DNA of 64,000 bases from Idiomarina aquatica (GTDB lineage Bacteria; Pseudomonadota; Gammaproteobacteria; Enterobacterales; Alteromonadaceae): positions 186,001 through 250,000 of the forward strand of contig NZ_PIPS01000001.1 of NCBI RefSeq assembly GCF_003987185.1, in the 5' to 3' direction. This document shows, one piece after another, positions 42,203-52,129 of the stretch. Position numbers and translations under genes: made by a program. The notes beneath the pieces are model-generated. The model was not told the origin of the DNA. It ran no database searches and worked only from the letters and a program-made list of their open reading frames with translations. Numbering within the stretch: the first letter of the stretch is position 1; each line of letters begins with the position of its first letter.

Positions 42203-43801
42203 ATGGAACCTGCAGCAAATTATCAATCAGATGTCTTAGTCATTGGCTCTGGTGCCGCCGGTTTAACGACCGCTTTGCAACTCGCCGACCACGTGAGTGT
42301 TATCGTCGTCAGTAAAGGTCCGCTCACTGAAGGGTCTACCTATTACGCTCAAGGCGGTATTGCCGCCGTGTTCGACGAAAACGACAGCGTCGAGAGCCAC
42401 ATCGAAGATACCCTCAACGCCGGTGCCGGTTTATGCGACCATGCTGCGGTAGAGTTTACCACACGCAATGCGCGCGAGGCATTACAATGGCTTATCGATG
42501 CTGGTGTCGGTTTTGACCGGGTCAATTCTGACGACGATAAGCCCGAATATCATCTTAACCGCGAAGGCGGTCACAGCCACCGACGTATTCTGCATGCCGC
42601 CGATGCCACCGGCCGTGCTGTTCAGACAACCTTACAGGAAAAAGTTCTGCAACATCCGAATATTACGGTACTGGAAAGATTTAATGCCGTCGACCTGATT
42701 ACGGGTCGACGTCTTAATAAAGATAAAGGCTGCTACGGCGCTTATCTCTGGAACCGGGCTAAAGAGCGGGTTGAAACGGCAGCCGCCCGCTACGTCGTGT
42801 TAGCAACGGGTGGCTCCAGCAAGGTGTACCAATACACCAGCAACCCCGATGTTGCCAGCGGTGATGGCATCGCCATGGCCTGGCGCGCCGGCTGCAGTGT
42901 CACCAACATGGAGTTTAATCAGTTCCATCCAACCTGCCTGTATCATCCCAACGCCAACAGTTTTCTGTTAACGGAAGCCTTGCGGGGTGAAGGCGCTGTT
43001 TTGCGCCGGCCGGACGGCAGTCGCTTTATGGACGACTTTCATGAGCTCGCCGAACTGGCGCCGCGCGACGTGGTCGCCCGAGCCATCGACTACGAAATGA
43101 AACGACTCGGTGCAGATTGCATGTACCTGGACATCTCGCACAAATCAGCCGAGTTTCTGCAACAGCATTTTCCGACCATCTACGAAAAATGTCTGTCACT
43201 TGGCATCGACATCAGTAAACAACCCATGCCGGTTGTCCCTGCGGCTCATTACACCTGTGGCGGTGTTACCACGAATCTTAATGCCGAGACCGATATTCCC
43301 GGATTGTACGCGGTGGGTGAAGTCGCTTATACCGGCTTGCATGGTGCCAACCGCATGGCCAGTAACTCGTTGCTCGAATGTCTGGTGTTTGCCCGCGCGG
43401 CGGCCAAGCATATCCTTGCGCAACCACCGACCGCCAAACCACTCAGTCATTTACCGGCATGGGACGAGAGTAAAGTCAGCAATTCCGATGAAGAGGTAGT
43501 GATTCAGCACAACTGGCATGAATTACGTTTGTTTATGTGGGATTACGTCGGTATTGTGCGCACCACGAAACGACTGGAACGTGCGTTACACCGGATCCAG
43601 TTGCTGCAACAGGAAATTCACGACTATTACGCCAACTTCCGCGTCAGCAATAATCTACTGGAATTACGTAATCTGGTGCAGGTTGCCGAGTTGATTGTAC
43701 ACAGTGCGATGGCACGTAAAGAAAGCCGCGGCCTGCATTACACGCTGGATTATCCGCAGCAGCTACCGGAAGCTAAGCCTACCCGCTTAACGCCCGCTTA
43801 A
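42203..43801 (+). CDS. nadB: L-aspartate oxidase
   Basis: FAD enzyme that starts de novo NAD synthesis by oxidising aspartate to iminoaspartate. 532 residues. N-terminal dinucleotide fold GSGAAGL (15-21); [12 protein letters not shown]; the catalytic-loop region [53 protein letters not shown]. The ATG has little Shine-Dalgarno. It is divergent from rpoE and its stop overlaps the ygfX stop by 3 bases. Confidence 0.97.
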   Translation: MEPAANYQSDVLVIGSGAAGLTTALQLADHVSVIVVSKGPLTEGSTYYAQGGIAAVFDENDSVESHIEDTLNAGAGLCDHAAVEFTTRNAREALQWLIDAGVGFDRVNSDDDKPEYHLNREGGHSHRRILHAADATGRAVQTTLQEKVLQHPNITVLERFNAVDLITGRRLNKDKGCYGAYLWNRAKERVETAAARYVVLATGGSSKVYQYTSNPDVASGDGIAMAWRAGCSVTNMEFNQFHPTCLYHPNANSFLLTEALRGEGAVLRRPDGSRFMDDFHELAELAPRDVVARAIDYEMKRLGADCMYLDISHKSAEFLQQHFPTIYEKCLSLGIDISKQPMPVVPAAHYTCGGVTTNLNAETDIPGLYAVGEVAYTGLHGANRMASNSLLECLVFARAAAKHILAQPPTAKPLSHLPAWDESKVSNSDEEVVIQHNWHELRLFMWDYVGIVRTTKRLERALHRIQLLQQEIHDYYANFRVSNNLLELRNLVQVAELIVHSAMARKESRGLHYTLDYPQQLPEAKPTRLTPA

Positions 43802-44049
43802 ACCAGCCGCTGCGCAGCCAGCAACGACAGACACCGCAACTGCGCCAATTGCTCCCGGCGCAGTTGAAACCACCACAACCACAGCCAGTAACGCTGGCTG
43901 TCGCGCTGCAAGGGGACAATCAACAACCAGCGCCAGACCACCAGCGGTTGACCCGCTAAACCATACGACTGTTGTTGCAATAACCAGTGTTGTCCACTGT
44001 CATCAACCGACAGCAACCGCTGTGGACGGCACAGTCGAATCCGCAACAC
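43798..44049 (-). CDS. ygfX: Shortened YgfX-like protein lacking the membrane hairpin
   Basis: About 83 residues from a GTG at 44049 (next to the sdhE stop at 44052) to a stop overlapping nadB. The sequence [19 protein letters not shown], then [21 protein letters not shown] and [16 protein letters not shown], resembles the cytoplasmic C-terminal half of YgfX (CptA), the partner of SdhE. The two N-terminal membrane helices of normal YgfX (about 135 residues) are missing and no sequence for them fits between here and sdhE. The frame remains open into sdhE, so a longer start is formally possible but would share bases with sdhE. Either a minimal soluble YgfX or a decaying gene. Confidence 0.55.
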   Translation of the reverse strand: MLRIRLCRPQRLLSVDDSGQHWLLQQQSYGLAGQPLVVWRWLLIVPLQRDSQRYWLWLWWFQLRREQLAQLRCLSLLAAQRLV

Positions 44050-44051
44050 GC

Positions 44052-44324
44052 TTATACTTTTACTCGCGCCAGCATAAACTCGACCATTTTCTGCAGTTCC
44101 GCATCCGGACAGGTTTTTTGCCCCATAAACCAAGAAAACAAATCCGGATCGTCACAAGTGACTAAGCGGCGAAAAATCGCTTTATCTTCCTCACTCAGCT
44201 CGTCATACGCTTGATCCACAAAAGGTTCAAACAATACGTCAAGCTCAAGCATGCCGCGGCGGCACGCCCACTTTAACCGGCGTTTATCTTTTAACGCATC
44301 TTCTGATTGCTTTAATGGCAGCAT
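44052..44324 (-). CDS. sdhE: FAD assembly factor SdhE
   Basis: Flavinylates succinate dehydrogenase and fumarate reductase. 90 residues (same size as E. coli). The conserved RRGMLELD motif (22-29, the RGxxE signature) and DPDLFSWFMGQKTCPD are intact. Divergent from ygfZ across 76 bases, the usual ygfZ/sdhE-ygfX arrangement. Confidence 0.95.
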   Translation of the reverse strand: MLPLKQSEDALKDKRRLKWACRRGMLELDVLFEPFVDQAYDELSEEDKAIFRRLVTCDDPDLFSWFMGQKTCPDAELQKMVEFMLARVKV

Positions 44325-44400
44325 GACAACTCCACATTTCGCCTTGAAAAATTTTTAGTTGCCCTAATATTAGCATGAAGTGCAAAAATAAGGAGTGCTT

Positions 44401-45291
44401 GTGATTGCGTTAGACACTGATTTTACCCAGCAAATACCCAGCGCGGTTTCGGTAAAACTCGATGACTATGGTATCATTCAAGTAGCTGGTGAAGATGCTA
44501 ACCGTTTTTTGCAGGGTCAGTTAACCTGCGATATTGAACAGCTGTCAGACAAGCCGTTTTTGTACGGAGCGCATTGTGACCCAACCGGCAAAGCCTTCAG
44601 TGTGTTTTGGCTGGTGCCGTGGCAACAACGTCTGTTGCTGATTATGCACAAAAGCGCGATCACAGGTTCGATGGCGCAATTGCAGAAATATGGCGTGTTT
44701 AATAAAGTAGAGATTGCCGATGTGACCGAACAATGGCACATCAGTGGTCACTTTGGCGAACAACCGACATTGCCGCAACGCGATGACGACACGCTACTGT
44801 TACAGGTCGGCTCAGCACCTCAGCAATATTTGCTGTTAAGCCGGCAACCAATTTCTACGGATTATCCGCAGCCCTACTGGGATGCGTTGGAAATTGAACG
44901 GGTTCGTCCGCAATTAACCGCTGACAACAGTCAGCAGTTTGTGCCGCAGATGTTAAATATTCAGGCACTGGACGGGATCAGTTTTAACAAAGGATGTTAT
45001 ATCGGCCAGGAGACCATTGCCCGGATGAAGTATCTGGGCAAACAGAAGCGAGCTTTGTTTCGGCTCAGTGGTAACGCAAACGGCGTTTTGCCAGCCACCG
45101 AGTTAGAACGTAAAGTTGGCGATAACTGGCGTCGTGCAGGAACGGTCATTATGGCAGTGAACCGCTCCGAACACCTTACCGATGTATTGGCGGTACTGCC
45201 GAGCGATATTGAGCAGGACACGCCGATTCGGGTGAAAGGTGACGATGCAAGTCTCTTGGAAATACACTCACTGCCGTATCAATTAGGTTAA
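44401..45291 (+). CDS. ygfZ: Folate-binding tRNA-modifying protein YgfZ
   Basis: Iron-sulfur cluster-related, tetrahydrofolate-dependent protein (IscA-type maturation, MiaB function). 296 residues. The diagnostic motif KGCYIGQETIARMKYLGKQKR (about 198-218) contains the essential cysteine. Start is the GTG at 44401, with AAGGAG 5 bases before it; a GTG at 44395 would overlap that site. A weak promoter-like pair TTGAAA (44344-44349) and TAATAT (44365-44370), 15 bases apart, precedes it. Followed by the FKBP gene after 6 bases. Confidence 0.93.
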   Translation: MIALDTDFTQQIPSAVSVKLDDYGIIQVAGEDANRFLQGQLTCDIEQLSDKPFLYGAHCDPTGKAFSVFWLVPWQQRLLLIMHKSAITGSMAQLQKYGVFNKVEIADVTEQWHISGHFGEQPTLPQRDDDTLLLQVGSAPQQYLLLSRQPISTDYPQPYWDALEIERVRPQLTADNSQQFVPQMLNIQALDGISFNKGCYIGQETIARMKYLGKQKRALFRLSGNANGVLPATELERKVGDNWRRAGTVIMAVNRSEHLTDVLAVLPSDIEQDTPIRVKGDDASLLEIHSLPYQLG

Positions 45292-45297
45292 TTATTT

Positions 45298-45780
45298 ATG
45301 AGCGAAGCTATTGCCCCTAACAAAGTCGTGGCCATTCACTACACGGTTAAAACAGCGGAAGGTCAGACGTTAGATCAATCTAAGGAAGGCAATCCCCTGA
45401 CATTTATCCACGGCCGTGGCATGTTGATCCCAGGCTTGGAAAATGCTTTAGAAGGCAAGAACGTCGGTGACCAGTTTACCGCTGAAATCAAGCCAGAAGA
45501 AGCCTACGGTGAGCGCCACGACGGTTTGATCCAAACGGTACCACGCAACCTGTTCGGCGACAACGACGTGCAACCGGGCATGCAGTTCCGTGCCAGCACC
45601 GATCAAGGCGACCAGTCAGTTGTTATCGTTGAAGTCAACGACGACGAAGTGACCGTTGACGGTAACCACCCGCTGGCGGGCATCGATCTGAACTTTGACG
45701 TAGAAGTTGTTGAAGTACGTGATGCGACCGAGCAAGAGTTAGAGCACGGTCACGTACACGCTGATGGCGAAGATCATTAA
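45298..45780 (+). CDS. SlyD-like FKBP peptidyl-prolyl isomerase
   Basis: 160-residue FKBP with the inserted-flap (IF) chaperone domain typical of SlyD. The FKBP core begins VVAIHYTVKTAEGQTLDQSKEGNPLTFIHGRGMLIPGLENALEG; the IF region covers about 70-120; the tail HGHVHADGEDH is a short His-rich metal-binding end, much shorter than that of E. coli SlyD. It follows ygfZ by 6 bases and ends at an intrinsic terminator. Paralogous FklB-type assignment is possible, but the IF domain argues for SlyD. Confidence 0.9.
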   Translation: MSEAIAPNKVVAIHYTVKTAEGQTLDQSKEGNPLTFIHGRGMLIPGLENALEGKNVGDQFTAEIKPEEAYGERHDGLIQTVPRNLFGDNDVQPGMQFRASTDQGDQSVVIVEVNDDEVTVDGNHPLAGIDLNFDVEVVEVRDATEQELEHGHVHADGEDH

Positions 45781-45801
45781 TTGAGCGTCTGAACCCAATA
45801 A

Positions 45802-45829
45802 ATGCCGCCCCCAGGGGCGGTATTTTTTT
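45802..45829 (+). terminator. Intrinsic terminator after the SlyD-like gene
   Basis: A GC stem (CCGCCCC / GGGGCGG) followed by TATTTTTTT gives a classic Rho-independent terminator 25 bases after the FKBP stop. It lies between convergent genes; on the opposite strand the tail is weaker. Confidence 0.9.
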
Positions 45830-45830
45830 G

Positions 45831-46310
45831 CTAAACGACTTTGCAGCCTTCTTGTTCCAACAACGCCTTCTTGCGTTCAATACCTGCCGCAAAACCGCGT
45901 AATTCACCTTTGATACCAATCACCCGATGGCACGGAATCACAATAATTAACGGGTTGCGGGCAATCGCGTTAGCGACCGCGCGGACGCTTTTGGGCTTAC
46001 CAATACGTTCGGCGATATCCTTATAGGATAAGGTTGTGCCCGGCCCCACCTGCTGCAGATGGTCCAATACCTGTGACTGAAACGCCGTCGCTTGCACTCG
46101 CAACGGCAAACTAAAACGCTGCCGCTGACCGGCGAAATATTGCGCCAGTTGCTCTTGTGTCTGCAGTAATACCGGATGATCCTTAGCCGGTTTTGACACC
46201 GTTAGATCCGGTAAATTCTTCTGATCGCGATAATATAGCCCGGTCAAGTGGCGTTCATCCGCTATCGCCACCATATGACCTAATGGTGTATCGAATTCAA
46301 TGTGATGCAT
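45831..46310 (-). CDS. ogt: Methylated-DNA--protein-cysteine methyltransferase
   Basis: Suicidal repair of O6-methylguanine/O4-methylthymine. 159 residues from the ATG at 46310, which gives a family-like start MHHIEFDTPLGHMVAI; a further 32 codons open upstream look non-coding. Acceptor cysteine C127 in IPCHRV; the ARNPLI and ERKKALLEQEG ends match Ogt. Divergent from an APC permease across a 175-base AT-rich gap. Confidence 0.93.
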   Translation of the reverse strand: MHHIEFDTPLGHMVAIADERHLTGLYYRDQKNLPDLTVSKPAKDHPVLLQTQEQLAQYFAGQRQRFSLPLRVQATAFQSQVLDHLQQVGPGTTLSYKDIAERIGKPKSVRAVANAIARNPLIIVIPCHRVIGIKGELRGFAAGIERKKALLEQEGCKVV

Positions 46311-46336
46311 ATTGACCTGTATCCTACTGAGTGAAT

Positions 46337-46360
46337 GTTCAACTATACATAAATTTGAAC
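46337..46360. repeat. Inverted repeat GTTCAA-N12-TTGAAC in the ogt/permease gap
   Basis: Six-base arms (46337-46342 and 46355-46360) with a 12-base AT-rich spacer lie 27 bases upstream of ogt, near a TATAGT element read toward ogt. It may be an operator. Short arms occur by chance often, so confidence is low. Confidence 0.3.
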
Positions 46361-46485
46361 GATTATCAGCTTTTTTGCCAATAATTTTTCGATTTTTTTT
46401 GTTCACGAGTCCTTTAGCAAGCTATTATCGATCTTTCTACCTCGACTTCGTTATACTGAACCAAACCATCGATTTGAGGGCAACG

Positions 46486-47652
46486 ATGACTGATCGACTC
46501 ATCAGAAACACCGGCCTAAGCGGCGCATTAGTGATTGGTTTAGGGTCAATTCTTGGTACCGGCGCGTATGTCAGTGTCGGCCTGAGTGCCAGCATTGCTG
46601 GAAGCTGGCTCGTTTGGGCGATTGTCATCGCCGCCGTTACCGCACTCTGTAACGGCCTTTCATCGGCCCAACTGGCTGCGGCTCATCCGGTCAGTGGCGG
46701 AACCTACGAGTACGGCTACCAGTTTTTAAATCCACTCAGCGGGATTGTCGCCGGCTGGCTATTTATTGTCGCCAAAAGTGCCTCGGCGGCAACGGCGGCG
46801 CTTGCGGTAGCCTGGTCAATCAGCGTATTACTGACTATCTCCGCGACATCGGTAACCGTTATCGCCATCGGGCTACTGTTCCTGTTCACCCTTTTTGTGC
46901 TGTCCGGTGTGCGCCGCACCAATTGGCTAAATGCCCTGTTGGTGGCCGTTAGCCTCATTGGACTGGGCGTTTTTGTCGCGGCGGCATTTGCCCAGCCAAG
47001 CGCTTTGCCGGAGACGCCGCCAACGCCTTCATCGCTATCGCTGTTTCACGCGGCGGCGCTGATGTTCGTCGCCTTTACCGGTTATGGCCGCATCGCGACG
47101 ATGGGCGAAGAAATCAGTGAACCACGTCGTAATATCCCCAAAGCGGTGGTATTGACACTGGCCGTTGTCAGCGCTATCTACATCGCCGTCGGTCTGGCGA
47201 TTCTGCATGTAGGCGGGATTTCGTCGTTTGATGAAAGCCGCTTTACCATTGCCAGTCTGCTGGCCAATCCCGATTGGCGACTGCTGGTGGTGATCGGTGG
47301 CGTTGTCGCGATGAGTGGTGTGGTGCTGAATCTGGTGCTGGGGGTATCGCGGGTAGTCCTGGCGATGGGCCGACGCGGTGATTTGCCGCGCTCTGTCGCC
47401 AAACTCAGCAGCAACGGCCATGCCGCTCCGGCCGCAACCTGGGTGACCTTTGCCATCATGGCATTGATTGCGCTGTTTGGCGGCGTCCAGTCGGCGTGGA
47501 CCTTAAGTGCCTTTACGGTATTGGTGTATTACGGGATTACCAATATTGCCGCGTTGCGGGTATCCGCAGAACAACGATTCATCCCCAAGTGGGTTTCTGT
47601 GCTCGGCTTAATCAGTTGTTTCGGGTTAGTGATACTTGCGGCGCTTGCGTAA
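46486..47652 (+). CDS. APC-superfamily amino acid permease
   Basis: 388-residue polytopic transporter of the APC superfamily. The N-terminal motif ALVIGLGSILGTGAYVSVG and FTGYGRIATMGEEISEPRRNIPKAVV (about 185-210) are typical. It is shorter than classical APC members (about 450), giving roughly eleven segments. Substrate unknown; amine or amino acid likely. ATG 46486 has GAGGG just before it; the frame is open 58 codons further upstream but that stretch lacks permease character. A TATACT (46452-46457) may be its -10. Confidence 0.85.
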   Translation: MTDRLIRNTGLSGALVIGLGSILGTGAYVSVGLSASIAGSWLVWAIVIAAVTALCNGLSSAQLAAAHPVSGGTYEYGYQFLNPLSGIVAGWLFIVAKSASAATAALAVAWSISVLLTISATSVTVIAIGLLFLFTLFVLSGVRRTNWLNALLVAVSLIGLGVFVAAAFAQPSALPETPPTPSSLSLFHAAALMFVAFTGYGRIATMGEEISEPRRNIPKAVVLTLAVVSAIYIAVGLAILHVGGISSFDESRFTIASLLANPDWRLLVVIGGVVAMSGVVLNLVLGVSRVVLAMGRRGDLPRSVAKLSSNGHAAPAATWVTFAIMALIALFGGVQSAWTLSAFTVLVYYGITNIAALRVSAEQRFIPKWVSVLGLISCFGLVILAALA

Positions 47653-47705
47653 CACCCGTTAGCCATAGCCAGCAGCGTTTGTGACCGCGGTTAACACGTG
47701 TGAAA

Positions 47706-47728
47706 GGCTCGCGCCAACGGCGCGAGCC
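47706..47728 (-). terminator. Hairpin terminator candidate after lysS
   Basis: On the minus strand GGCTCGCGCC, a short loop and GGCGCGAGCC form a 10-bp GC-rich stem 8 bases after the lysS stop. Only TTT follows, so termination may be inefficient. It ends the minus-strand run from tRNA-Tyr side genes to lysS. Confidence 0.6.
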
Positions 47729-47736
47729 ACGGTTTG

Positions 47737-49248
47737 CTAATCGGCCTTCGGGCGCATGTGCGGGAACAGAAGTACGTCACGAATCGATGGCGAATCGGTC
47801 AGTAGCATCACCAATCGGTCGATACCGATACCTTCACCGGCGGTTGGCGGCATGCCGTGCTCCAGTGCGGTCACGTAGTCTTCGTCGTAGAACATGGCTT
47901 CATCATCACCGGCTTCTTTCGCTTCCACTTGTTCACGGAAACGCTGCGCCTGGTCTTCAGCATCGTTAAGCTCTGAGAACCCATTGGCCAGCTCACGGCC
48001 ACCGGCGAAGAACTCAAACCGATCCGTCACAAACGGGTCGTCGTCGTTACGGCGCGCCAGCGGCGACACTTCAGCCGGGTAAGCGGTGATAAAGGTCGGC
48101 TGGATCAGCTTGTGTTCGGCCACCTCTTCGAAAATTTCGATCTGGATCTTACCCAAACCCCAGCCTGGCTGTACCTCGATACCAACTTCCTCGGCAACCT
48201 GCACTGCCGATTCACGGCTTTGCAACTGCTCCAGGGTCAGCTCCGGCATATACTTGAGAATGGCTTCCAGTACCGTCATCCGTTCGAACGGCTGGCCAAA
48301 GTCATACTCAACACCCTGACTGGTGAAAGTGGTCGAGCCCAGCACTGACTCGGCTACGCCGCGTAACATTTGCTCCGTCAGATCCATCAGGTCGTGGTAA
48401 TCGGCATAACCCCAGTAGAATTCCAGCATGGTGAATTCTGGATTATGGCGAGTCGACAACCCTTCGTTACGGAAGTTGCGGTTAATTTCGAACACTTTTT
48501 CAAAACCGCCGACAACCAAACGCTTCAGATACAATTCCGGTGCGATACGCAGGAACAGTTCCATATCCAGCGCGTTGTGATGGGTGCTGAACGGACGCGC
48601 CGAAGCGCCACCGGGAATGGTTTGCATCATCGGTGTTTCAACTTCTAAAAACGCCCGCTCGGTTAAAAAGCGACGGATGTATTCGATCACTTTCGAGCGA
48701 ACCAGGAACGTCTTACGAGACTCGTCGTTGGTGATTAAATCCAGATAACGCTGACGGTAACGCGTTTCCTGATCGGCCAAGCCATGGAATTTATCCGGCA
48801 ATGGACGCAGCGCTTTGGTCAATAGACGAACGTCGTCAACCTGTACACTCAGCTCACCGGTGTTGGTTTTAAACAAGACGCCGCTGGCACCGACGATGTC
48901 GCCCAGATCCCATTTTTTAAATTCGCTGTTATAAAAACCTTCGGGCAGGTTGTCACGAGCCACATACAGCTGAATACGGCCACTCATGTCCTGAATCGTG
49001 GCAAAGCTGGCTTTACCCATAATACGGCGGGTCATCATACGACCGGCAACTTTTACCCGAATACCCTGCGCTTCGAGTTCTTCTTTCGTCGCCTCACCAT
49101 ATTCCTGCTGTAAATCGCTGGCCAGAGAGTCGCGACGGAAATCATTAGGAAACGCAATGCCCTTATCACGAAGCGCCGCCAGTTTAGCTTTTCGCTGTGC
49201 TATTTGCTCATTCACGTCGACGTCGGGTGATTGCGATTTATCTGTCAT
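47737..49248 (-). CDS. lysS: Lysine--tRNA ligase (class II)
   Basis: 503 residues, class II LysRS. N-terminal OB-fold anticodon domain ([32 protein letters not shown]), motif 1 about 185-215, motif 2 [26 protein letters not shown], motif 3 [24 protein letters not shown]. It is 24 bases after prfB, the conserved prfB-lysS operon. Confidence 0.98.
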   Translation of the reverse strand: MTDKSQSPDVDVNEQIAQRKAKLAALRDKGIAFPNDFRRDSLASDLQQEYGEATKEELEAQGIRVKVAGRMMTRRIMGKASFATIQDMSGRIQLYVARDNLPEGFYNSEFKKWDLGDIVGASGVLFKTNTGELSVQVDDVRLLTKALRPLPDKFHGLADQETRYRQRYLDLITNDESRKTFLVRSKVIEYIRRFLTERAFLEVETPMMQTIPGGASARPFSTHHNALDMELFLRIAPELYLKRLVVGGFEKVFEINRNFRNEGLSTRHNPEFTMLEFYWGYADYHDLMDLTEQMLRGVAESVLGSTTFTSQGVEYDFGQPFERMTVLEAILKYMPELTLEQLQSRESAVQVAEEVGIEVQPGWGLGKIQIEIFEEVAEHKLIQPTFITAYPAEVSPLARRNDDDPFVTDRFEFFAGGRELANGFSELNDAEDQAQRFREQVEAKEAGDDEAMFYDEDYVTALEHGMPPTAGEGIGIDRLVMLLTDSPSIRDVLLFPHMRPKAD

Positions 49249-49272
49249 ACTGTCTTTCCTCTGTTCAGTCGC

Positions 49273-50371
49273 TTATAAGCCGCTTTTTAAACTGGCTTCG
49301 ATAAATGGATCAAGGGCGCCATCCAGCACCGCTTGGGTATTACGGTTTTCTACGCCGGTCCGCAAATCTTTAATACGTGCATCATCCAGCACGTAGGAAC
49401 GAATCTGACTGCCCCAGCCAATGTCTGACTTGGTGTCTTCCAGCGCTTGTTTGTCTTCGTTTTGCTTCTGCAGCTCCATTTCATACAATTTGGCTTTTAG
49501 CTGCTTCATCGCCGAGTCACGGTTTTTATGTTGCGAACGGTCACTTTGACACTGCACCACGATACCCGAAGGTTCGTGCGTTATCCGTACCGCTGAATCC
49601 GTTCGGTTAACGTGCTGACCACCGGCACCGGAGGCGCGATAGGTATCGACCCGCAAATCCGCCGGATTAATTTCGATTTCAATGTCGTCGTCCACTTCCG
49701 GATAGACGAAAACCGATGCAAATGACGTATGCCGACGATTACCGGAGTCAAACGGTGATTTCCGTACCAGTCGGTGAACACCGGTTTCGGTGCGTAACCA
49801 ACCATAAGCGTACTCACCGGCAACACGGATGGTTGCGGATTTTATGCCAGCCACTTCGCCTTCGGACAATTCGGTGATTTCAGTGCTAAAACCATGGGCT
49901 TCGGCCCAACGCAGATACATCCGCAATAGCATATTGGCCCAGTCCTGAGCTTCGGTGCCACCGGAGCCCGACTGAATATCGACATAACAGTCTGAATCGT
50001 CGTTATCGCGTGAGAACATACGCCGAAATTCAAGCTTTTCCAATTGCTCCAGCAATTGCGCCAACTCGCTCTCAGCTTCCGTAAAGGTCTGCTCGTCGTC
50101 AGCTTCTACCGCCAGCTCCACCAAACCTTCGACGTCATCAAGCCCCTGTCCCAAATTATCCAGGGTTTCAATCACCTGCTCCAGCGCTGCGCGTTCTTTG
50201 CCCAGTGCCTGTGCCTTCGGTGGATCGTCCCATACCGATGGCTGTTCCAGCTCGCGGGTAACCTCTTCTAGGCGTTCTTTCTTGGTATCGTAGTCAAAGA
50301 TACCCCCTAAGCGCTTCACTGCGCTCGCGCATATCTTTTATCTGATTATAGGTCGCGTTGGTTTCGAACAT
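49273..50371 (-). CDS. prfB: Peptide chain release factor 2 with programmed +1 frameshift
   Basis: RF2 recognises UAA/UGA. The gene starts with ATG at 50371; after 25 codons (ending CTT) it meets an in-frame TGA at 50296-50294, and a +1 shift continues in the main frame to 49273, giving 365 residues, equal to E. coli RF2. The main frame contains the stop-codon-reading SPF motif ([15 protein letters not shown]) and the catalytic GGQ ([19 protein letters not shown]). Frameshift autoregulation is conserved. Followed by lysS. Confidence 0.97.
50293..50308 (-). other. RF2 programmed frameshift site
   Basis: Minus strand reads AGGGGG (50308-50303), TAT, then CTT TGA C: the internal Shine-Dalgarno-like sequence, slippery CUU and weak UGA-C stop of the classic RF2 autoregulatory element, at the same spacing as in E. 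coli. Low RF2 lets ribosomes shift to GAC and make more RF2. Confidence 0.97.
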
Positions 50372-50413
50372 GATCACTCAGTTTCATTCTGCTAAATTTT
50401 GAAAGCGCACAGT

Positions 50414-52123
50414 TTACCGTAATTGACGGATTTGCTCCACCAGCAACTGCACACTGGTGCGTCCGCGGAAGTGATTTAATTGTGGCTTGTATAAGATTTC
50501 AACCCGCGCAACTGAATTGTCCGGCCAGATTTGTGCATCAACGTTAAAAGCGATCGCGTCATAAATGCCGCCGGCGGCGGAACGTAACACCAATTTCAGG
50601 TGCTGCGAACCGACGATACGTTGTTGTAACACCTCAAATTGGCCATCAAAACTCGGTTCAGCAAAGCCCTGCCCCCAGGGACCCGCCTGTTGCAACTGGG
50701 CGACCATGTCCAGACTCAGTTGGTCATCACTGAGTTCGCCGTCAGACCAGTACACCGCCGCTTTCTGCTCAGCCGTCAGCCACTGCCCGGCAATGCGCTG
50801 CGCAGCCCGACTGAATTCGGCCAGGTTTGCCCGCGGTAAGGTCAGCCCTGCGGCCATCGCATGGCCTCCAAACCGATGCATCAGGCCCGGCTGTTGGGTC
50901 TCGATACGTTCCAGTAAATCACGGATATGCAGGCCGTTAACTGACCGTGCCGAGCCTTTTAGCGTGTCATCATCGTCATTCGCAAACACGATCACGGGCC
51001 GGTTAACCGCATCTTTAACCCGTCCCGCCACGATGCCGATAACACCGGCGTGCCAGTCGGGCTCATACAGCGTCAACAAATCCAGGACCTCGCCCTGATT
51101 ATCCAGTTGCAACTGCGCGACCACCCGCTCGGCATGCTCGCGCATGTCGGCTTCGATACTGCGTCGTTCGCGGTTCAACTGATCCAGTTGTTGAGCCAGT
51201 TCATAAGCTCGCTCCGTATCGGCCAACAGACACTCGATGCCGAGGCTGATGTCGTCGAGTCGACCAGCGGCATTAATTCGTGGTGCCAGCGCAAAGCCTA
51301 AGTCTGTTGCCTGCAGTCGCGAACGGTCACGTCCGGCAACCTCAAGCAATGCCGCAATACCGGGGCGGCAATGACCATGTCGAATTCGCGCCAGCCCCTG
51401 TTGCACCAGAATACGGTTGTTGTAGTCCAGCGGAACCACATCGGCAACGGTTCCAAGTGCCACCAAATCCAGCCAGTTGGCGAGACTGGGTAACGGCGCT
51501 ATGCCTTGCTCACGCAACTGCGCTCGAAGTCCCAGCAACAAATAAAAGGCCACGCCGACACCAGCCAGGTGTTTACTCGGAAACGAGCAGCCGGGCTGGT
51601 TGGGATTGATAATGGCATCCGCCACTGGCAGCTCATCAGCCGCCAGATGGTGATCGGTAACAATCACATCCAGCCCTAATGCTTTTGCCCGGGCGACCGC
51701 GTCATTAGCGGCAATGCCGTTATCAACGGTGATGATCAGCTCAGTGCCGCGTGCGGCCAGTTGCTCAACCATGCTCACTGACAAGCCGTAACCTTCGGTC
51801 ATGCGATTGGGAACGCGATAGTCTACTCGTTCAAACTGCAGTTCGTTCAGCGCCGTCACTAACAGCGCGGTACTGGTTGCGCCGTCAGCATCAAAATCGC
51901 CACAAATGGTAATGTGTCGCTGTTGCGAGCGACTTAACAGCGCAACGGCCTGGTCGATTCCTTTTAAACTGCGAAAATGCGTTAATCCCTGCGCCGATAA
52001 TTGCAGTTCATCGGCCGAGCTGACGCCACGCCGCGCATAAATTTGCCGCAGCAAGGGTGGCAGCGAGGCCGGTAAATGAGAGTCGTCAACGTGATCGTAG
52101 CGGCGTATGCTAAAGTCTGTCAT
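50414..52123 (-). CDS. recJ: Single-stranded-DNA exonuclease RecJ
   Basis: 5'-3' ssDNA exonuclease for recombination and mismatch repair. 569 residues. The DHH-family metal motifs CGDFDADG (about 75-81) and TDHH (D157-H158-H159) are present; the DHHA1 domain carries GFGGHAMAAG-like sequence RFGGHAMAAGLT (about 415-426). Six bases after dsbC and 95 bases before the prfB start: the xerD-dsbC-recJ-prfB-lysS order of gammaproteobacteria. Confidence 0.97.
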   Translation of the reverse strand: MTDFSIRRYDHVDDSHLPASLPPLLRQIYARRGVSSADELQLSAQGLTHFRSLKGIDQAVALLSRSQQRHITICGDFDADGATSTALLVTALNELQFERVDYRVPNRMTEGYGLSVSMVEQLAARGTELIITVDNGIAANDAVARAKALGLDVIVTDHHLAADELPVADAIINPNQPGCSFPSKHLAGVGVAFYLLLGLRAQLREQGIAPLPSLANWLDLVALGTVADVVPLDYNNRILVQQGLARIRHGHCRPGIAALLEVAGRDRSRLQATDLGFALAPRINAAGRLDDISLGIECLLADTERAYELAQQLDQLNRERRSIEADMREHAERVVAQLQLDNQGEVLDLLTLYEPDWHAGVIGIVAGRVKDAVNRPVIVFANDDDDTLKGSARSVNGLHIRDLLERIETQQPGLMHRFGGHAMAAGLTLPRANLAEFSRAAQRIAGQWLTAEQKAAVYWSDGELSDDQLSLDMVAQLQQAGPWGQGFAEPSFDGQFEVLQQRIVGSQHLKLVLRSAAGGIYDAIAFNVDAQIWPDNSVARVEILYKPQLNHFRGRTSVQLLVEQIRQLR

Positions 52124-52129
52124 ACGCGC

